The position numbers and the translations under genes were made by a program. The notes below the pieces were generated by a model, which saw nothing but the letters and a program-made list of their open reading frames with translations, was not told the origin of the DNA and searched no databases. A stretch of DNA of 64,000 bases, taken from Bog-473 sp963791455 (GTDB lineage: Bacteria > Actinomycetota > Acidimicrobiia > Acidimicrobiales > RAAP-2). Shown here piece by piece: positions 25,478-34,653 of the stretch. The stretch spans positions 620,001-684,000 of the forward strand of contig CAWBSM010000002.1 in the NCBI GenBank assembly GCA_963791455.1, read 5' to 3'. Position 1 is the first letter of the stretch, and every line of letters begins with the position of its first letter.

Positions 25478-26506
25478 CTAGAGCTCCTCGGCGAAGTTGC
25501 CCTCGAGCCGGCCGAAGGTGGCCAGCGCGATCAGGAAGAGGCACGCGGACAGGAAGAGCACGGCCAGGTCGAGGCCGACGTACCAGCCCATGCCCTTCGT
25601 CGGCAGGACGTCGAACGTCTGCTTGACGCCGTTCACCACGGCGTAGGTGGTGGGGTGCGCGTAGATGCAGCGCTGGAACGACAGGACGAGCGGCACCATC
25701 GGGTTCAAGAAGTAGACCCAGGTCAGTCCCTTGGGACCGAGTTTGTTGCCGATGTTCATCTGGTAGGCGTAGACGATGGGGCAGGCCCAGAACCAGGCGG
25801 TGAGGATGACCTCAATCAGGTGCTGGGTGTCGCGCAGGTAGACGTTGATCGACGACAGCAGCACGGCGATGGCCGAGGCCAGGACGATGCCGGTGATGAG
25901 GGCCAAGATCAGCACCGGGAGGTAGGCCACGTCGGGCGCAGTGTGCAGGACGATCATGAAGATCACCAGCACGAGGACCTGGAAGAAGAAGAAGACGCAG
26001 GCCGAACCGACCGCGGCGAGAGCGAGGATTTCGCGCGGGAACGAGACCTTCTTCACGATGCCGGCGTTGTTCACCACGACGCCCGTGCCGGTGAGCACAC
26101 CGAGCGAGAAGAGGTTCCAGAGCAGCAACCCGGCAAAGAGGAAGATGACGAAGTGCGGCATCTTGTTGCCGAGCACGATCTGGAACACGATGAAGTAGAT
26201 GGCCAAGGTCATGGCCGGGGCGACCATCGACCACACCAGCCCGAGCACCGAGTTCTTGTACTTGACCTTGATCTCGGTGCGGACGAGGTAGATCAGCAGT
26301 TCACGGGACAACCAGATCTCGTGCAGCCGCTTGCGCACGCTGATGGTCGGGGTGACGATCCGGGTGCCGGACCCCCGCCGTGCGGCGTGCGGGCTCAGGC
26401 CGCCGGCCTCCGCCGCCATGGGCGACCGGTCTGCGACGCGCTCCTCTACTGCATCTTCGACTCTTTGGTCTGCGTCCGACGAAGAAGCCGGAACGTCCAA
26501 AGCCAC
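25478..26506 (-). CDS. Wzm-type ABC-2 transporter permease
   Basis: This 342-residue membrane protein forms the channel partner of the downstream ATPase. After a 65-residue polar start come the amphipathic SRELLIYLVRTEIKVKYKNSVLG and six predicted membrane segments (LVWSMVAPAMTLAIYFIVF, FVIFLFAGLLLWNLFSLG, FFFFQVLVLVIFMIVL, LILALITGIVLASAIAVLL, ILTAWFWACPIVYAY and LAVLFLSACLFLIALATF). This layout is that of polysaccharide ABC-2 exporters. The GTG start at 26506 is one base behind the clpP stop, so the genes are surely cotranscribed; a later ATG in the polar leader is an alternative start. Confidence 0.92.
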   Translation of the reverse strand: MALDVPASSSDADQRVEDAVEERVADRSPMAAEAGGLSPHAARRGSGTRIVTPTISVRKRLHEIWLSRELLIYLVRTEIKVKYKNSVLGLVWSMVAPAMTLAIYFIVFQIVLGNKMPHFVIFLFAGLLLWNLFSLGVLTGTGVVVNNAGIVKKVSFPREILALAAVGSACVFFFFQVLVLVIFMIVLHTAPDVAYLPVLILALITGIVLASAIAVLLSSINVYLRDTQHLIEVILTAWFWACPIVYAYQMNIGNKLGPKGLTWVYFLNPMVPLVLSFQRCIYAHPTTYAVVNGVKQTFDVLPTKGMGWYVGLDLAVLFLSACLFLIALATFGRLEGNFAEEL

Positions 26507-26507
26507 G

Positions 26508-27131
26508 TTATGCGGGTCCTGCCGCTGCCGCTGCCGTGGCCGTCGAGCGGTCGATGACCTTGTCGATGAAGCCGTACTCGCACGCCTCCTCGGCAGTGAA
26601 CCAGCGGTCGCGGTCCGAGTCCGTCTCTATCCGCTCGAGGGGCTGCCCGGTGTGGAAGGCGATGCGCTCTGCCATCATGCGCTTCAGGTAGATGATCTGC
26701 TCGGCTTGGATCGCGATGTCCGCCGCCTGCCCCTGCATGGACCCGGACGGCTGGTGCATCAGAATCCGCGAGTGCGGCAAGGCATAGCGCTTCCCCGGGG
26801 CGCCCGCACACAGCAGGAACTGGCCCATGCTGGCCGCCAGCCCGACGCAGATCGTCGACACGTCGGGCCGGACGTATTGCATGGTGTCGTAGATGGCGAG
26901 GCCGTCGGTGACCGAGCCGCCCGGGGAGTTGATGTACAGCGAGATGTCCTTGTCGGGGTCCTCGGCCTCGAGGAGGATCAGCTGGGCGCACACCAGGTTC
27001 GCTGTCACCTGGTCGATCGCGCTCCCGATGAAGACGATGCGCTCCTTGAGCAACTGCTGGAAGACCCGGCCGGCGGACTCGAGGTCGGCGCCGGCGGCGG
27101 TGATGGGGGGGGCTTGGGATGCTTCTGACAT
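26508..27131 (-). CDS. clpP: ATP-dependent Clp protease proteolytic subunit
   Basis: This 207-residue ClpP serine protease forms the double-ring chamber fed by ClpX or ClpC. The Ser-His-Asp triad is visible: CVGLAASMGQFLLCAG (Ser), HSRILMHQPSG (His) and IETDSDRDRWFTAEEACEYGFIDKV (Asp). ISLYINSPGGSVTDGLAIYDTMQ is characteristic. The start at 27129-27131 is the second of two nearby options and fits known N-termini. No clpX or second clpP is adjacent; instead the gene leads directly into the polysaccharide exporter operon. It diverges from tRNA-Leu, 82 bases away. Confidence 0.95.
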   Translation of the reverse strand: MSEASQAPPITAAGADLESAGRVFQQLLKERIVFIGSAIDQVTANLVCAQLILLEAEDPDKDISLYINSPGGSVTDGLAIYDTMQYVRPDVSTICVGLAASMGQFLLCAGAPGKRYALPHSRILMHQPSGSMQGQAADIAIQAEQIIYLKRMMAERIAFHTGQPLERIETDSDRDRWFTAEEACEYGFIDKVIDRSTATAAAAAGPA

Positions 27132-27209
27132 GGATACGAGGCTAGTGGTCGCCGGGGACACCCGTCGGCACACCGCCGTACAATCCCTGATCACCCGCTT
27201 GGCGGGACC

Positions 27210-27285
<76 letters not shown>

Positions 27286-27299
<14 letters not shown>

Positions 27300-27349
27300 C
27301 TCTCGCCCGCACCACCCCTTGGGTCATGCCGGCCCTTGGGTCACGCCGG
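27286..27349. repeat. two adjacent tandem duplications at the tRNA-Leu 3' end
   Basis: TCTCGCCCGCACCAC at 27286-27300, the end of tRNA-Leu with its CCA, is repeated exactly at 27301-27315. Directly after it, CCCTTGGGTCATGCCGG at 27316-27332 is repeated with one change at 27333-27349, running into the stop codon of the convergent methyltransferase gene. The first pair resembles an attachment-site duplication but no element lies between the copies. Confidence 0.9.
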
Positions 27350-28267
27350 CACCCGGCACAGATAGGCCAGCAGGTAGCAGTCCTCGATCTGGTGGAACAG
27401 GCCGCGCGCCGTCGCCACCTGGGCGGCGTCGAAGTGGCCCGCGGCGAGGCTCGGTCCGGCGTGGTTCAGGCCCCACGCGCCGGCCACCTCGAAACCGGCC
27501 GCGGTCACCTTGGCCCGCAGCTCGGCGTCGGTGTACTCGTGCTCGTGGTCGGGGTCGATGAACTCGGCTTGCTGCAGCCGGGTCACCCGGGCGTTCGGGG
27601 TGTCCAGGCCGATATAGCCGCCCGGCCGCAGCACGCGGCGCACCTCCGACAGCACCTTGTCCGCCACCTCGACCGGGACGTGCTCAATCGACTGGCCGCT
27701 GTAGACGAGATCGATCGAGTCGTCGGCGAAGTCCGACAGGTCCACCATCGAGTGGTAGCGGTAGTGCACCGGACCGAGTGGGGTCTGGGTCACCGCATGA
27801 GTGTCCGTCTCTCGATAGAGCGCGTTGCGTTCCTCCGAGGGCAGGTCGATCACGACCAGGTCGTCGAATTGGTACGGGTAGCCCATGAGCACGAGGGCGC
27901 CAGTGTCGTTGCCCAAGGCGGTCCCGCCGAGGTCGAGGATGCGCTTCGCCGGCGGGAGCGAGCGGACGAACATCATGCGGCTGAGGTGCAAGGACTGGCC
28001 GAGGCCGGAGAACGGGGTGACGGACCACCACTCCCCCGACGCGACGGTCCATCCCGCCAGCTCCTGGGGGGTGATGGTGCCCTGCCGCAGGCCGTCGAGG
28101 TAGCTCTGGGTCCCGGTCGGATCGGGCTCGCGGGCGAGGACCAGCTCGTAGACCAGGTCGAGCACGCCCCGCGCGGACTGACGAGACAGACCGCGCCAAC
28201 GCTCTGCTCCCGGCACGGGCGGTGGTGTGCCACGCAGGCGCCGCAGCGCACCTCTCCAGGTCGGCAT
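27341..28267 (-). CDS. methyltransferase with N-terminal DUF4214-like segment
   Basis: This is a 308-residue protein. Residues about 30-80 (GVLDLVYELVLAREPDPTGTQSYLDGL...ITPQELAGWTVASGEWW) look like the DUF4214 motif found in glycan-associated proteins. A class I methyltransferase domain follows: RILDLGGTALGNDTGALVLMG in place of motif I, DSIDLVYSGQSIEHVPVEVADKVL, and RRVLRPGGYIGLDTPNARVTRLQ. The combination and position suggest methylation of a surface sugar. It lies on the same strand as clpP but on the other side of tRNA-Leu, so it is probably a separate transcript, ending in the short duplication next to the tRNA. Confidence 0.78.
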   Translation of the reverse strand: MPTWRGALRRLRGTPPPVPGAERWRGLSRQSARGVLDLVYELVLAREPDPTGTQSYLDGLRQGTITPQELAGWTVASGEWWSVTPFSGLGQSLHLSRMMFVRSLPPAKRILDLGGTALGNDTGALVLMGYPYQFDDLVVIDLPSEERNALYRETDTHAVTQTPLGPVHYRYHSMVDLSDFADDSIDLVYSGQSIEHVPVEVADKVLSEVRRVLRPGGYIGLDTPNARVTRLQQAEFIDPDHEHEYTDAELRAKVTAAGFEVAGAWGLNHAGPSLAAGHFDAAQVATARGLFHQIEDCYLLAYLCRVPA

Positions 28268-28322
28268 CGGCCCTCAAGCTAACGGGTCGCCCGCGCGAGG
28301 GCGGTTCGGTAGCGTCGCCTGA

Positions 28323-29395
28323 GTGCCAAGCTCCAAGGTGCCCCACCTCGTCGCCGCGCCCGACAAGTTCCGGGGCAGCGCCAGCGGGAGGGAGGTGGCC
28401 GCCGCCGTCGCCGGCGCGGCCCGCGGCGCGGGCTGGACGGCCGACGAGGTCCCGATGTCCGACGGCGGCGAGGGCCTGCTCGACGCGCTGGGTGGGACGA
28501 GGCACGTCACGACCGTGGCCGGCCCGCTCGGTGCCCCCGTCGACGCCGCTTGGAGCATGCTCGACCAGCGCGTCGGCGCGGGGCCCGCGACCGCGGTGGT
28601 CGAGATGTCGCGGGCGGCCGGGCGCGCCCTCGTGCCCAGGCCGCGCGGGGAGGATCCCGTGCGGGCCGGCACGGCCGGCGTGGGGCAACTCCTGCTGGCC
28701 GCCCGGGACGCCGGGGCGCGTCGCATCGTGATCGGCTGTGGCGGGTCCGCCACCACCGACGGGGGTGAGGGCGCGTTCGACGCCGTTGGCTCGCCGGCCG
28801 CGCTGGCCGGCGTGGAGCTCGTGGTGGCGAGCGACGTGACCACGCCGTTCACCGACGCGGCCCGGGTCTTCGGCCCTCAGAAGGGCGCGACCCGGGCGCA
28901 GGTCGAGGTCCTGCGCCGCCGCCTGTTGGACGTTGCGGCGCGCTACCGGCGCGAGACCGGCGTCGACGTCACCACGGTGCCCGGCGCGGGTGCGGCCGGG
29001 GGACTGGCCGGCGGGCTGGTCGCGCTCGGGGCGCGCCTCGCGCCGGGGTTCGACTTCGTCGCCGGCCTCGTCGGGCTCGCCGAGCGCATGGAGCGCGCCG
29101 ACCTGGTCGTCACCGGCGAGGGCCACCTCGACCCGCCTTCCTTCGAGGGCAAGGTGGTGGGCGGCGTGCTCGAACTGGCCCGGGCCCGCGCCCGTGGCGC
29201 GGCGGGCAGGGCGGGCGAACGCTCCCCGTGCTCTGTGTCGCCGGCGGCGCGGACCGGAGCCTCCTCACCGCACCGCCGGCCGGGATGGAGGTCGTCAGCC
29301 TCACCGCGCGCTTCGGCCGTGTCAGGGCCCGGAGTGAGACGCTGGCGCTGATCGGCGAGGTGACCGCGGGGACGTTGTCCCGCTTTTGCCACTGA
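28323..29395 (+). CDS. glycerate kinase, frameshifted near 29215
   Basis: This enzyme phosphorylates D-glycerate (GlxK/GckA type). VPHLVAAPDKFRGSASGREVAAAVAG is the classic N-terminus, followed by PMSDGGEGLLDAL, GCGGSATTDGGEGAFDAVG, VASDVTTPFTDAARVFGPQKGA and DLVVTGEGHLDPPSFEGKVVGGV. The frame then breaks: one base is missing around 29205-29222. Restoring it gives LPVLCVAGGADRSLLTA...VVSLTARFGRVRARSETL, a normal family C-terminus, with stop at 29393-29395 instead of 29351. The start is GTG. An assembly error is the simplest reading. Confidence 0.88.
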
Positions 29396-29515
29396 GCGCG
29401 CCCATCGGCCACACTGCTTGCGCTGCGCCGCCGACGGGCAACGCTCCCCCCGCCGCACCCCCACGGGACGACCGGTGCGCCGCGCGGCACACGACTGGCA
29501 CGAGGAGGCATCACC

Positions 29516-30427
29516 ATGGGACTGCTCGACGGGAAGGTGGCGGTGGTCACCGGCGCGGGGCGGGGCATCGGGCGCGAAGAGGCGCTGTTGCTCGCCGCCG
29601 AGGGTGCCCGCGTCGTGGTCAATGACGTCGGAGCAGGTCTGCACGGAGAAAGCGCCGGGGACGTCCACCCGGCCGAGGAGGTCGTGGCCCTGATCCGGGA
29701 GAACGGCGGCGAGGCGGCCGTCAACGGCGACGACATCAGCGCGTGGGCCGGCGGCAAGAACGTGGTGGACCAGGCCGTCGACACCTTCGGTTCGCTCGAC
29801 ATCCTCGTCAACAACGCCGGGATCCTGCGGGACAAGATGTCGTTCAACATGGACGAGTCGGACTGGGACGACGTGATCCGGGTCCACCTCAAGGGGCACT
29901 TCGCGGCCACCCACCATGCCGCCGTCTATTGGCGCAACCGGGCCAAGGCGGGCGAGGACGTGAGCGGCCGCATCATCAACACGACCTCGGAGTCCGGCCT
30001 CTTCGGCAACGCGGGGCAAGCGAACTACGCCGCCGCCAAGGCGGGCATCGCGTCGCTGACGCTGGTCGAGGCCCGTGAGCTCGGGCGCTACGGCGTGACC
30101 GCCAACGCGGTCGCGCCCCGCGCCCGAACGCGCATGACCGAAACGCTCTTCGGCGGCGAGCAGATGAGCGCGCCGGAGGGCGTCTTCGACGCGTGGGACC
30201 CCAAGAACATCGCCAACGTCGTGGCCTTCCTCGCCGCGCCGGCGTCGGCCGACATCAGCGGGCAGATCCTCGTCGTCTTCGGCTCCAGCATCTGGGCCAT
30301 GAGCGCGTATCAGGCCATCGGCCGTCTCAGCCGCGACACCGCGTGGAGCCCCGAGGAGCTCCTCGCCGCCAAGGACGACTTGTTCCAGGGCATCAGCTCG
30401 GGCGTGCCGCCCTTCAGTTTCATCTAG
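29516..30427 (+). CDS. short-chain dehydrogenase/reductase of hydroxyacyl-CoA dehydrogenase type
   Basis: This 303-residue NAD(P)-dependent oxidoreductase has the cofactor motif VVTGAGRGIGREEALLLA, NNAGILRDKMSFNM, and the catalytic Ser-Tyr-Lys in NTTSESGLFGNAGQANYAAAKAG. The extended loop VNDVGAGLHGESAGDVHPAEEVV and the long C-terminus are typical of SDRs related to the dehydrogenase part of the peroxisomal multifunctional enzyme 2 (3-hydroxyacyl-CoA dehydrogenase). It is likely part of beta-oxidation or sterol side-chain breakdown. It starts at ATG 29516 behind GAGGAGGCATCACC and stands alone. Confidence 0.87.
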   Translation: MGLLDGKVAVVTGAGRGIGREEALLLAAEGARVVVNDVGAGLHGESAGDVHPAEEVVALIRENGGEAAVNGDDISAWAGGKNVVDQAVDTFGSLDILVNNAGILRDKMSFNMDESDWDDVIRVHLKGHFAATHHAAVYWRNRAKAGEDVSGRIINTTSESGLFGNAGQANYAAAKAGIASLTLVEARELGRYGVTANAVAPRARTRMTETLFGGEQMSAPEGVFDAWDPKNIANVVAFLAAPASADISGQILVVFGSSIWAMSAYQAIGRLSRDTAWSPEELLAAKDDLFQGISSGVPPFSFI

Positions 30428-30674
30428 TTCGTCGAGGCCCGTTCATCTGGACCGGCCCGGTTCAACGGGTCCGCACCTCGCCAAGCGACGGCCAAGCCGC
30501 CAGCGACACGCTGCGCTGGGATACGTTGGGCCGTCGTGACGGAGCAGGCCCTGGGAGTCGAAGGAGCCACGGCGGTGGGTCACGACCTCGAGAGGCCGAC
30601 CGCGTCCGGTTCTGCGCCGCGCCCGGACGAAACCACGCCGGAGAGCGTGCCGCGGGCGTCGCGTTCGGCGCGCC

Positions 30675-31871
30675 GTGTGGGCCGACTGGCGACGCCCTTT
30701 GACCATCGCCGTCGGGGCGACCGCCGCGTTTCGCCTCATCGTGACGTGGGTCGCGCTGGTCAGCGAGTACACGGTGAGCTTCCCGCACCTCGTGGCACGT
30801 CACCCCTCGGTGCTGTGGGACGTCTTGGACAAGTGGGACGGGAGCTATTACATCGCCCTCGCGGCGCACGGCTACCCGGCCCACACGAACGTGGCGGCCG
30901 TCAACCACGCCGGTCTGACCTTCTACGCGTTCGGGCCTCTCTACCCCGCGCTGGTCGCGCTGACCCACGGTGTCACCGGAGCCACCTACGAGTTGAGCGC
31001 CGAGCTCGTCAGCACCGGCGCGCTGGTCGTCGCGCTGGCGGCGATGTGGAAGCTTCTCGATCTCGACCTCGGGGTCCGGGCCGCCGACGCGGCCTGCCTG
31101 ATGCTGCTGGCCTGGCCCAGCGCCTTCTTCCTCGTGGCCACGTACCCCGAATCCGTCACGCTCGCGGTGGTGACGCTGTCGTTCCTGGCGGTACGCCGGG
31201 GGCACTTCGTGACGGCGGGGCTGTTGGCGGCCGCCGCGGTGGCGTCCAAGAGCTACCTCATCGTGCTGCTTGTCGCGCTGGCCCTGGAGGTGTGGGCCGC
31301 ACCGCGCGACCGCGCCTCGTGGCGCGCCGGCCGCGACCTCGAGTGGCTCTCACCACCGCGGGTCACGGCCGGGCGCATGGTGGCCATCGCGGCGCCGACG
31401 GTCGCCTTCTTGGCGGGGTGGGTCGCCTACCAACGCGCCCGCTTCGACGAATGGTTCCCGTTCGTCCGATCGCAGGCGCTGTGGAACCGACACCTGGGCG
31501 GGCCGTGGAACTCCATCGGCCGGGCCGTTTCCGACCTCGTGCACCTGCGCCTGCTCGATACCTCCACGGAGTCCATCGCCGAGCTCTTCGATCTCGTGAC
31601 GGTGCTGCTGCTCGCGGTGGCGGCGGTGATCGCCTACGTCCGCATCCGGCGCTCCTACGGCGTGCTGCTGGGCCTGGCCTGGTGCGTGTTCACCTTCCAG
31701 ACCATCCTGCAGTCCCAGAGCCGCGACGTGCTCGTGCTGTTCCCGTTCTTCGCCGCGCTCGGCGTGTGGGTGGCCCGACACCAATGGCGGGAGCGCGCCC
31801 TGCTCTTCTTGTTCCTGCCCTGCGGCTACTTCCTGTTGGAACGGTTCGTCACGGGGAAGTTCGCCGGCTGA
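30675..31871 (+). CDS. PIG-V-like mannosyltransferase family membrane protein
   Basis: This is a multi-pass membrane protein of about 398 residues. The segment LDKWDGSYYIALAAHGYPAH, then TFYAFGPLYPALVALTHG and LMLLAWPSAFFLVATYPES, matches the PIG-V/GPI mannosyltransferase 2-like family found in actinobacteria, GT-C enzymes using a polyprenyl-phosphate mannose donor. About nine hydrophobic segments are visible. The frame upstream (GTG 30536 onward) encodes a polar leader that would join this gene if one base were removed near 30670, so the true start may lie there. It precedes a DUF2079 membrane protein on the same strand. Confidence 0.72.
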   Translation: MWADWRRPLTIAVGATAAFRLIVTWVALVSEYTVSFPHLVARHPSVLWDVLDKWDGSYYIALAAHGYPAHTNVAAVNHAGLTFYAFGPLYPALVALTHGVTGATYELSAELVSTGALVVALAAMWKLLDLDLGVRAADAACLMLLAWPSAFFLVATYPESVTLAVVTLSFLAVRRGHFVTAGLLAAAAVASKSYLIVLLVALALEVWAAPRDRASWRAGRDLEWLSPPRVTAGRMVAIAAPTVAFLAGWVAYQRARFDEWFPFVRSQALWNRHLGGPWNSIGRAVSDLVHLRLLDTSTESIAELFDLVTVLLLAVAAVIAYVRIRRSYGVLLGLAWCVFTFQTILQSQSRDVLVLFPFFAALGVWVARHQWRERALLFLFLPCGYFLLERFVTGKFAG

Positions 31872-31914
31872 CCGGGACCGGCAGACTCCGTCGCCGAGGC
31901 GCGAGGCGCGTGGC

Positions 31915-33681
31915 GTGACCGGGGACGGCGCGGCCCGGGGCGCCGCGACGCGGGACGCCGCGTTGGCGGACGCCGCCGCACCGGCGACGCCGGAACCGGT
32001 CCGGCGGCCGGACCGGGATCACCGGGCCGGGTCGTGGGCCCGGGGGTGGGCGCGGCTCGACCGCAACGGGCTGCGCGTCTTTTGGGTGGTCGCCGCCGTC
32101 GCCCTGGTGCTCCAGCTCGGCCTCTTCCTCGGCGTGAGCACGTTCCGCTTCCACCGCTTCGACCTCTACACCGACTTCGGCACCTACGCGCAGGCCTTCT
32201 CGGTGATCGCGCACGGGCACCTCGACCCCTTCGACACCTTTCAGACGTACCCGTTCTGGCAGAACCACTTCGAGCTGGCGATGTGGCCCATCGCCCTCTT
32301 GGGTTCCATCTGGCCGCACCCGATCGTGCTCCTGTGGCTCCAGGATCTCGCGGTGGTGGCAACCGAGCTGATCGCGTTGCTCTGGATCGGACAGATCTGC
32401 GTCGAGCGGGTCGGGGTCCGGCGCGCCCCCGTCGCCCTGCTCGCCCTCGTGGCCACGGTGGCCAACGCCTGGTGGTGGGAGGCGACCATCTTCGACGTCC
32501 ACTTCGAGACCCTCGGCATGCCGCTCGCGTTGCTCTGCGCCTACGCCCTGTGGCAGGGTCGCTTCCGCACCGCCTGGGTCGCCGCGGTGCTCGCGGTGCT
32601 CTTCGGCGACGTCGTGGCGCTGTCCATCCTCTTCGTCGGTCTGGCCGGATTGCTGTCGGCCCGGGTCCGAGCGCGCGACCGCGGGGTGTGGCACGCGACC
32701 GGGCTGGCCGCCTTCGCGCTGGCCTGGCTGGTGCTGGTCACCGTGGTGCACGGCAACCTCGGCTCGGCGGTTCCCATCTACTACGGCTGGATCGTCCATG
32801 AGCCGTCGAACGCATCGAGCTGGGCCGTGTACGGCTCGCTGGCCGGGCATCCCTCGGCGGTCCTCCATGTCCTGCGCACGCACACCGGCGCGCTGTGGCG
32901 CATCGTGGCCACCGGCGGCGCACTCGGGCTCCTGACCCCTTGGGGCCTGCTGCAGGCGGTCGGCGTCCTGGTCCCGGTCGCGCTCAACGTGAACGGGTCC
33001 TTGTGGCTGCTGCCGATCGGCGCATTCCAAACCGTGACCGCGGTCCCCTTCGTCCTGGTCGGCACGGTGATGGTGCTTGTCTGGGTCGGTACCGGGGAAC
33101 CGCCTTGGCCGCGTCGGGTCCGACCGCGCCCCGAACCGAGCGCCGAACCGCGCGGCGAGGAGCGCGCCGGCCGCCACCGACGCCGCGCCCTCCCGCTTTG
33201 GCGGGTCCGGTCGGCCTGGGCCTTGGGCGCGCTGGCCCTGGCGCTGGCGCTGTCCCAGAGCCTCCCCCTGTGGAGCCAGTTGGTCTCGGGCTGGGACACC
33301 CCCTCCATCTTGAGCTCGGTGAGCGGCTCGGCCGCGGCCGAGTTGCGGGCGGTCCAGGCCGAGATTCCCGCTGGCGCCGAGCTGGTGGTCGCCGGTGGCG
33401 TCGTGGGGCGTTTCACCGACCGCCAAGCGGTGTACCCCCTGGAGCCCGCGCCGCAAAACCCCGTCCCGGTCACGGCGGGCACGGTGGTGTTCGTGCTGAC
33501 CAACCAGGGTGAGGAGGGGGTGACGCCGGCAGGCGAGCAGGCGGACGCGGCCTTCGTCGCCCACGTGCTGGGCGCCACCGAGCTCGTGGACAAGAACGGT
33601 GTCACCGCCTACCTCTGGCACCCGGCCCGGGGGACGCCGTCCCTGCTCCTGCCCTCCAGCGGCGCGCCAACGCATCCCTAG
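31915..33681 (+). CDS. DUF2079-type membrane protein
   Basis: This is a 588-residue multi-pass membrane protein. After a charged 50-residue leader comes FWVVAAVALVLQLGLFLGVS, then a periplasmic-type loop FRFHRFDLYTDFGTYAQAFSVIAHGHLDPFDTFQTYPFWQNHFELAMWPIAL in pieces, which is the DUF2079 signature. FDVHFETLGMPLALLCAYAL and further hydrophobic segments follow. The C-terminus ends in a soluble domain (ELRAVQAEIPAGAELVVAGG...RFTDRQAVYPL). DUF2079 proteins are thought to be GT-C-like but are uncharacterised. The gene follows the PIG-V-like gene after 43 bases and may be in the same transcript. Confidence 0.8.
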   Translation: MTGDGAARGAATRDAALADAAAPATPEPVRRPDRDHRAGSWARGWARLDRNGLRVFWVVAAVALVLQLGLFLGVSTFRFHRFDLYTDFGTYAQAFSVIAHGHLDPFDTFQTYPFWQNHFELAMWPIALLGSIWPHPIVLLWLQDLAVVATELIALLWIGQICVERVGVRRAPVALLALVATVANAWWWEATIFDVHFETLGMPLALLCAYALWQGRFRTAWVAAVLAVLFGDVVALSILFVGLAGLLSARVRARDRGVWHATGLAAFALAWLVLVTVVHGNLGSAVPIYYGWIVHEPSNASSWAVYGSLAGHPSAVLHVLRTHTGALWRIVATGGALGLLTPWGLLQAVGVLVPVALNVNGSLWLLPIGAFQTVTAVPFVLVGTVMVLVWVGTGEPPWPRRVRPRPEPSAEPRGEERAGRHRRRALPLWRVRSAWALGALALALALSQSLPLWSQLVSGWDTPSILSSVSGSAAAELRAVQAEIPAGAELVVAGGVVGRFTDRQAVYPLEPAPQNPVPVTAGTVVFVLTNQGEEGVTPAGEQADAAFVAHVLGATELVDKNGVTAYLWHPARGTPSLLLPSSGAPTHP

Positions 33682-33705
33682 GTCGTTGTGGGGCAGCATG
33701 ACGGC

Positions 33706-34653
33706 ATGGCACACGACCGCAGGTTCCGCTTCGCTGCGCAGCTGAGCAAGAGTCCCGACGGCTCAGCCCAGTCCTGGGCCGAGCAGGCCCGCCGGGCCGA
33801 GGATCTCGGCTACAGCGCGCTCCTCATGCCCGACCACTTCGGCGACCAGTTCGCCCCGGTGCCCGCGCTGGCGGCGGTGGCCGCGGCCACGAGCACGCTG
33901 CGCATGGGTGCCCTCGTGTTCTGCAACGACTATCGCCACCCCTTCGTGTTGGCCAAGGAGGCGGCCACTCTCGACGTGTTGAGCGACGGCCGCTTCGAAC
34001 TGAGCCTTGGCGCCGGATGGATGCGCAGCGACTACGACGAGGCCGGACTCCGCTACGACCATCCCGCCGTCCGGGTGGCGCGCTTCGAGGAGGCAGTCAA
34101 GGTCGTCCAGGGCCTGCTGCGCACCGACGGTCCCTTTCACTTCCACGGGGAGCACTACGAGGTGCTCGGCCACGCGCTCACACCCCGGCCGGTGCAGCAG
34201 CCCGGGCCGCCTCTCATCATCGGCGGCGGGGGCAAGCGCGTCCTGTCCTTCGCGGCGCGCCACGCCGACATCGTGAGCATCAACGTCAACCTGCGCGAAG
34301 GGACGGGCGGCGCCGAGACGGCCGCCGACGCCACACCAGAGCGCACCCGCACCAAAGTCGGCTGGGTCATAGAGGCGGCGGGTGCGCGCTTCGACGACCT
34401 CGAGCTCAACTCGCTCATCGGTTTCGTCCTCGTCACCGACGACGCTGCGGGCTTGGCGAAACAAATGGCGCCCGCCTTCGGCATCGACCCGGCTGACGCG
34501 TTGCACGTCCCGCTCGCACTCATCGGGACGTTGGAGGAGATGGCGGAGGAACTGGAATGGCGGAGGGCCGAGTACGGCATCTCGTACTGGTCGATCGAGT
34601 CGGATTCTTGGGAGACGCTCGGGCCGCTCGTCAGCAAGTTGGCGGGCACGTGA
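33706..34653 (+). CDS. F420-type LLM-class oxidoreductase (TIGR03621-like)
   Basis: This 315-residue luciferase-like monooxygenase fold probably uses reduced F420. FRFAAQLSKSPDGSAQSWAEQARRAEDLGYSALLMPDHF is the usual start, followed by ALAAVAAATSTLRMGALVFCNDYRHP, AKEAATLDVLSDGRFELSLGAGW and PPLIIGGGGKRVLSFAARHADIVSIN. Substrate unknown. ATG 33706 is chosen as the point where homology begins. The stop overlaps the GTG of the following alpha/beta hydrolase (GTGA), suggesting that the two act on the same compound. Confidence 0.9.
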   Translation: MAHDRRFRFAAQLSKSPDGSAQSWAEQARRAEDLGYSALLMPDHFGDQFAPVPALAAVAAATSTLRMGALVFCNDYRHPFVLAKEAATLDVLSDGRFELSLGAGWMRSDYDEAGLRYDHPAVRVARFEEAVKVVQGLLRTDGPFHFHGEHYEVLGHALTPRPVQQPGPPLIIGGGGKRVLSFAARHADIVSINVNLREGTGGAETAADATPERTRTKVGWVIEAAGARFDDLELNSLIGFVLVTDDAAGLAKQMAPAFGIDPADALHVPLALIGTLEEMAEELEWRRAEYGISYWSIESDSWETLGPLVSKLAGT

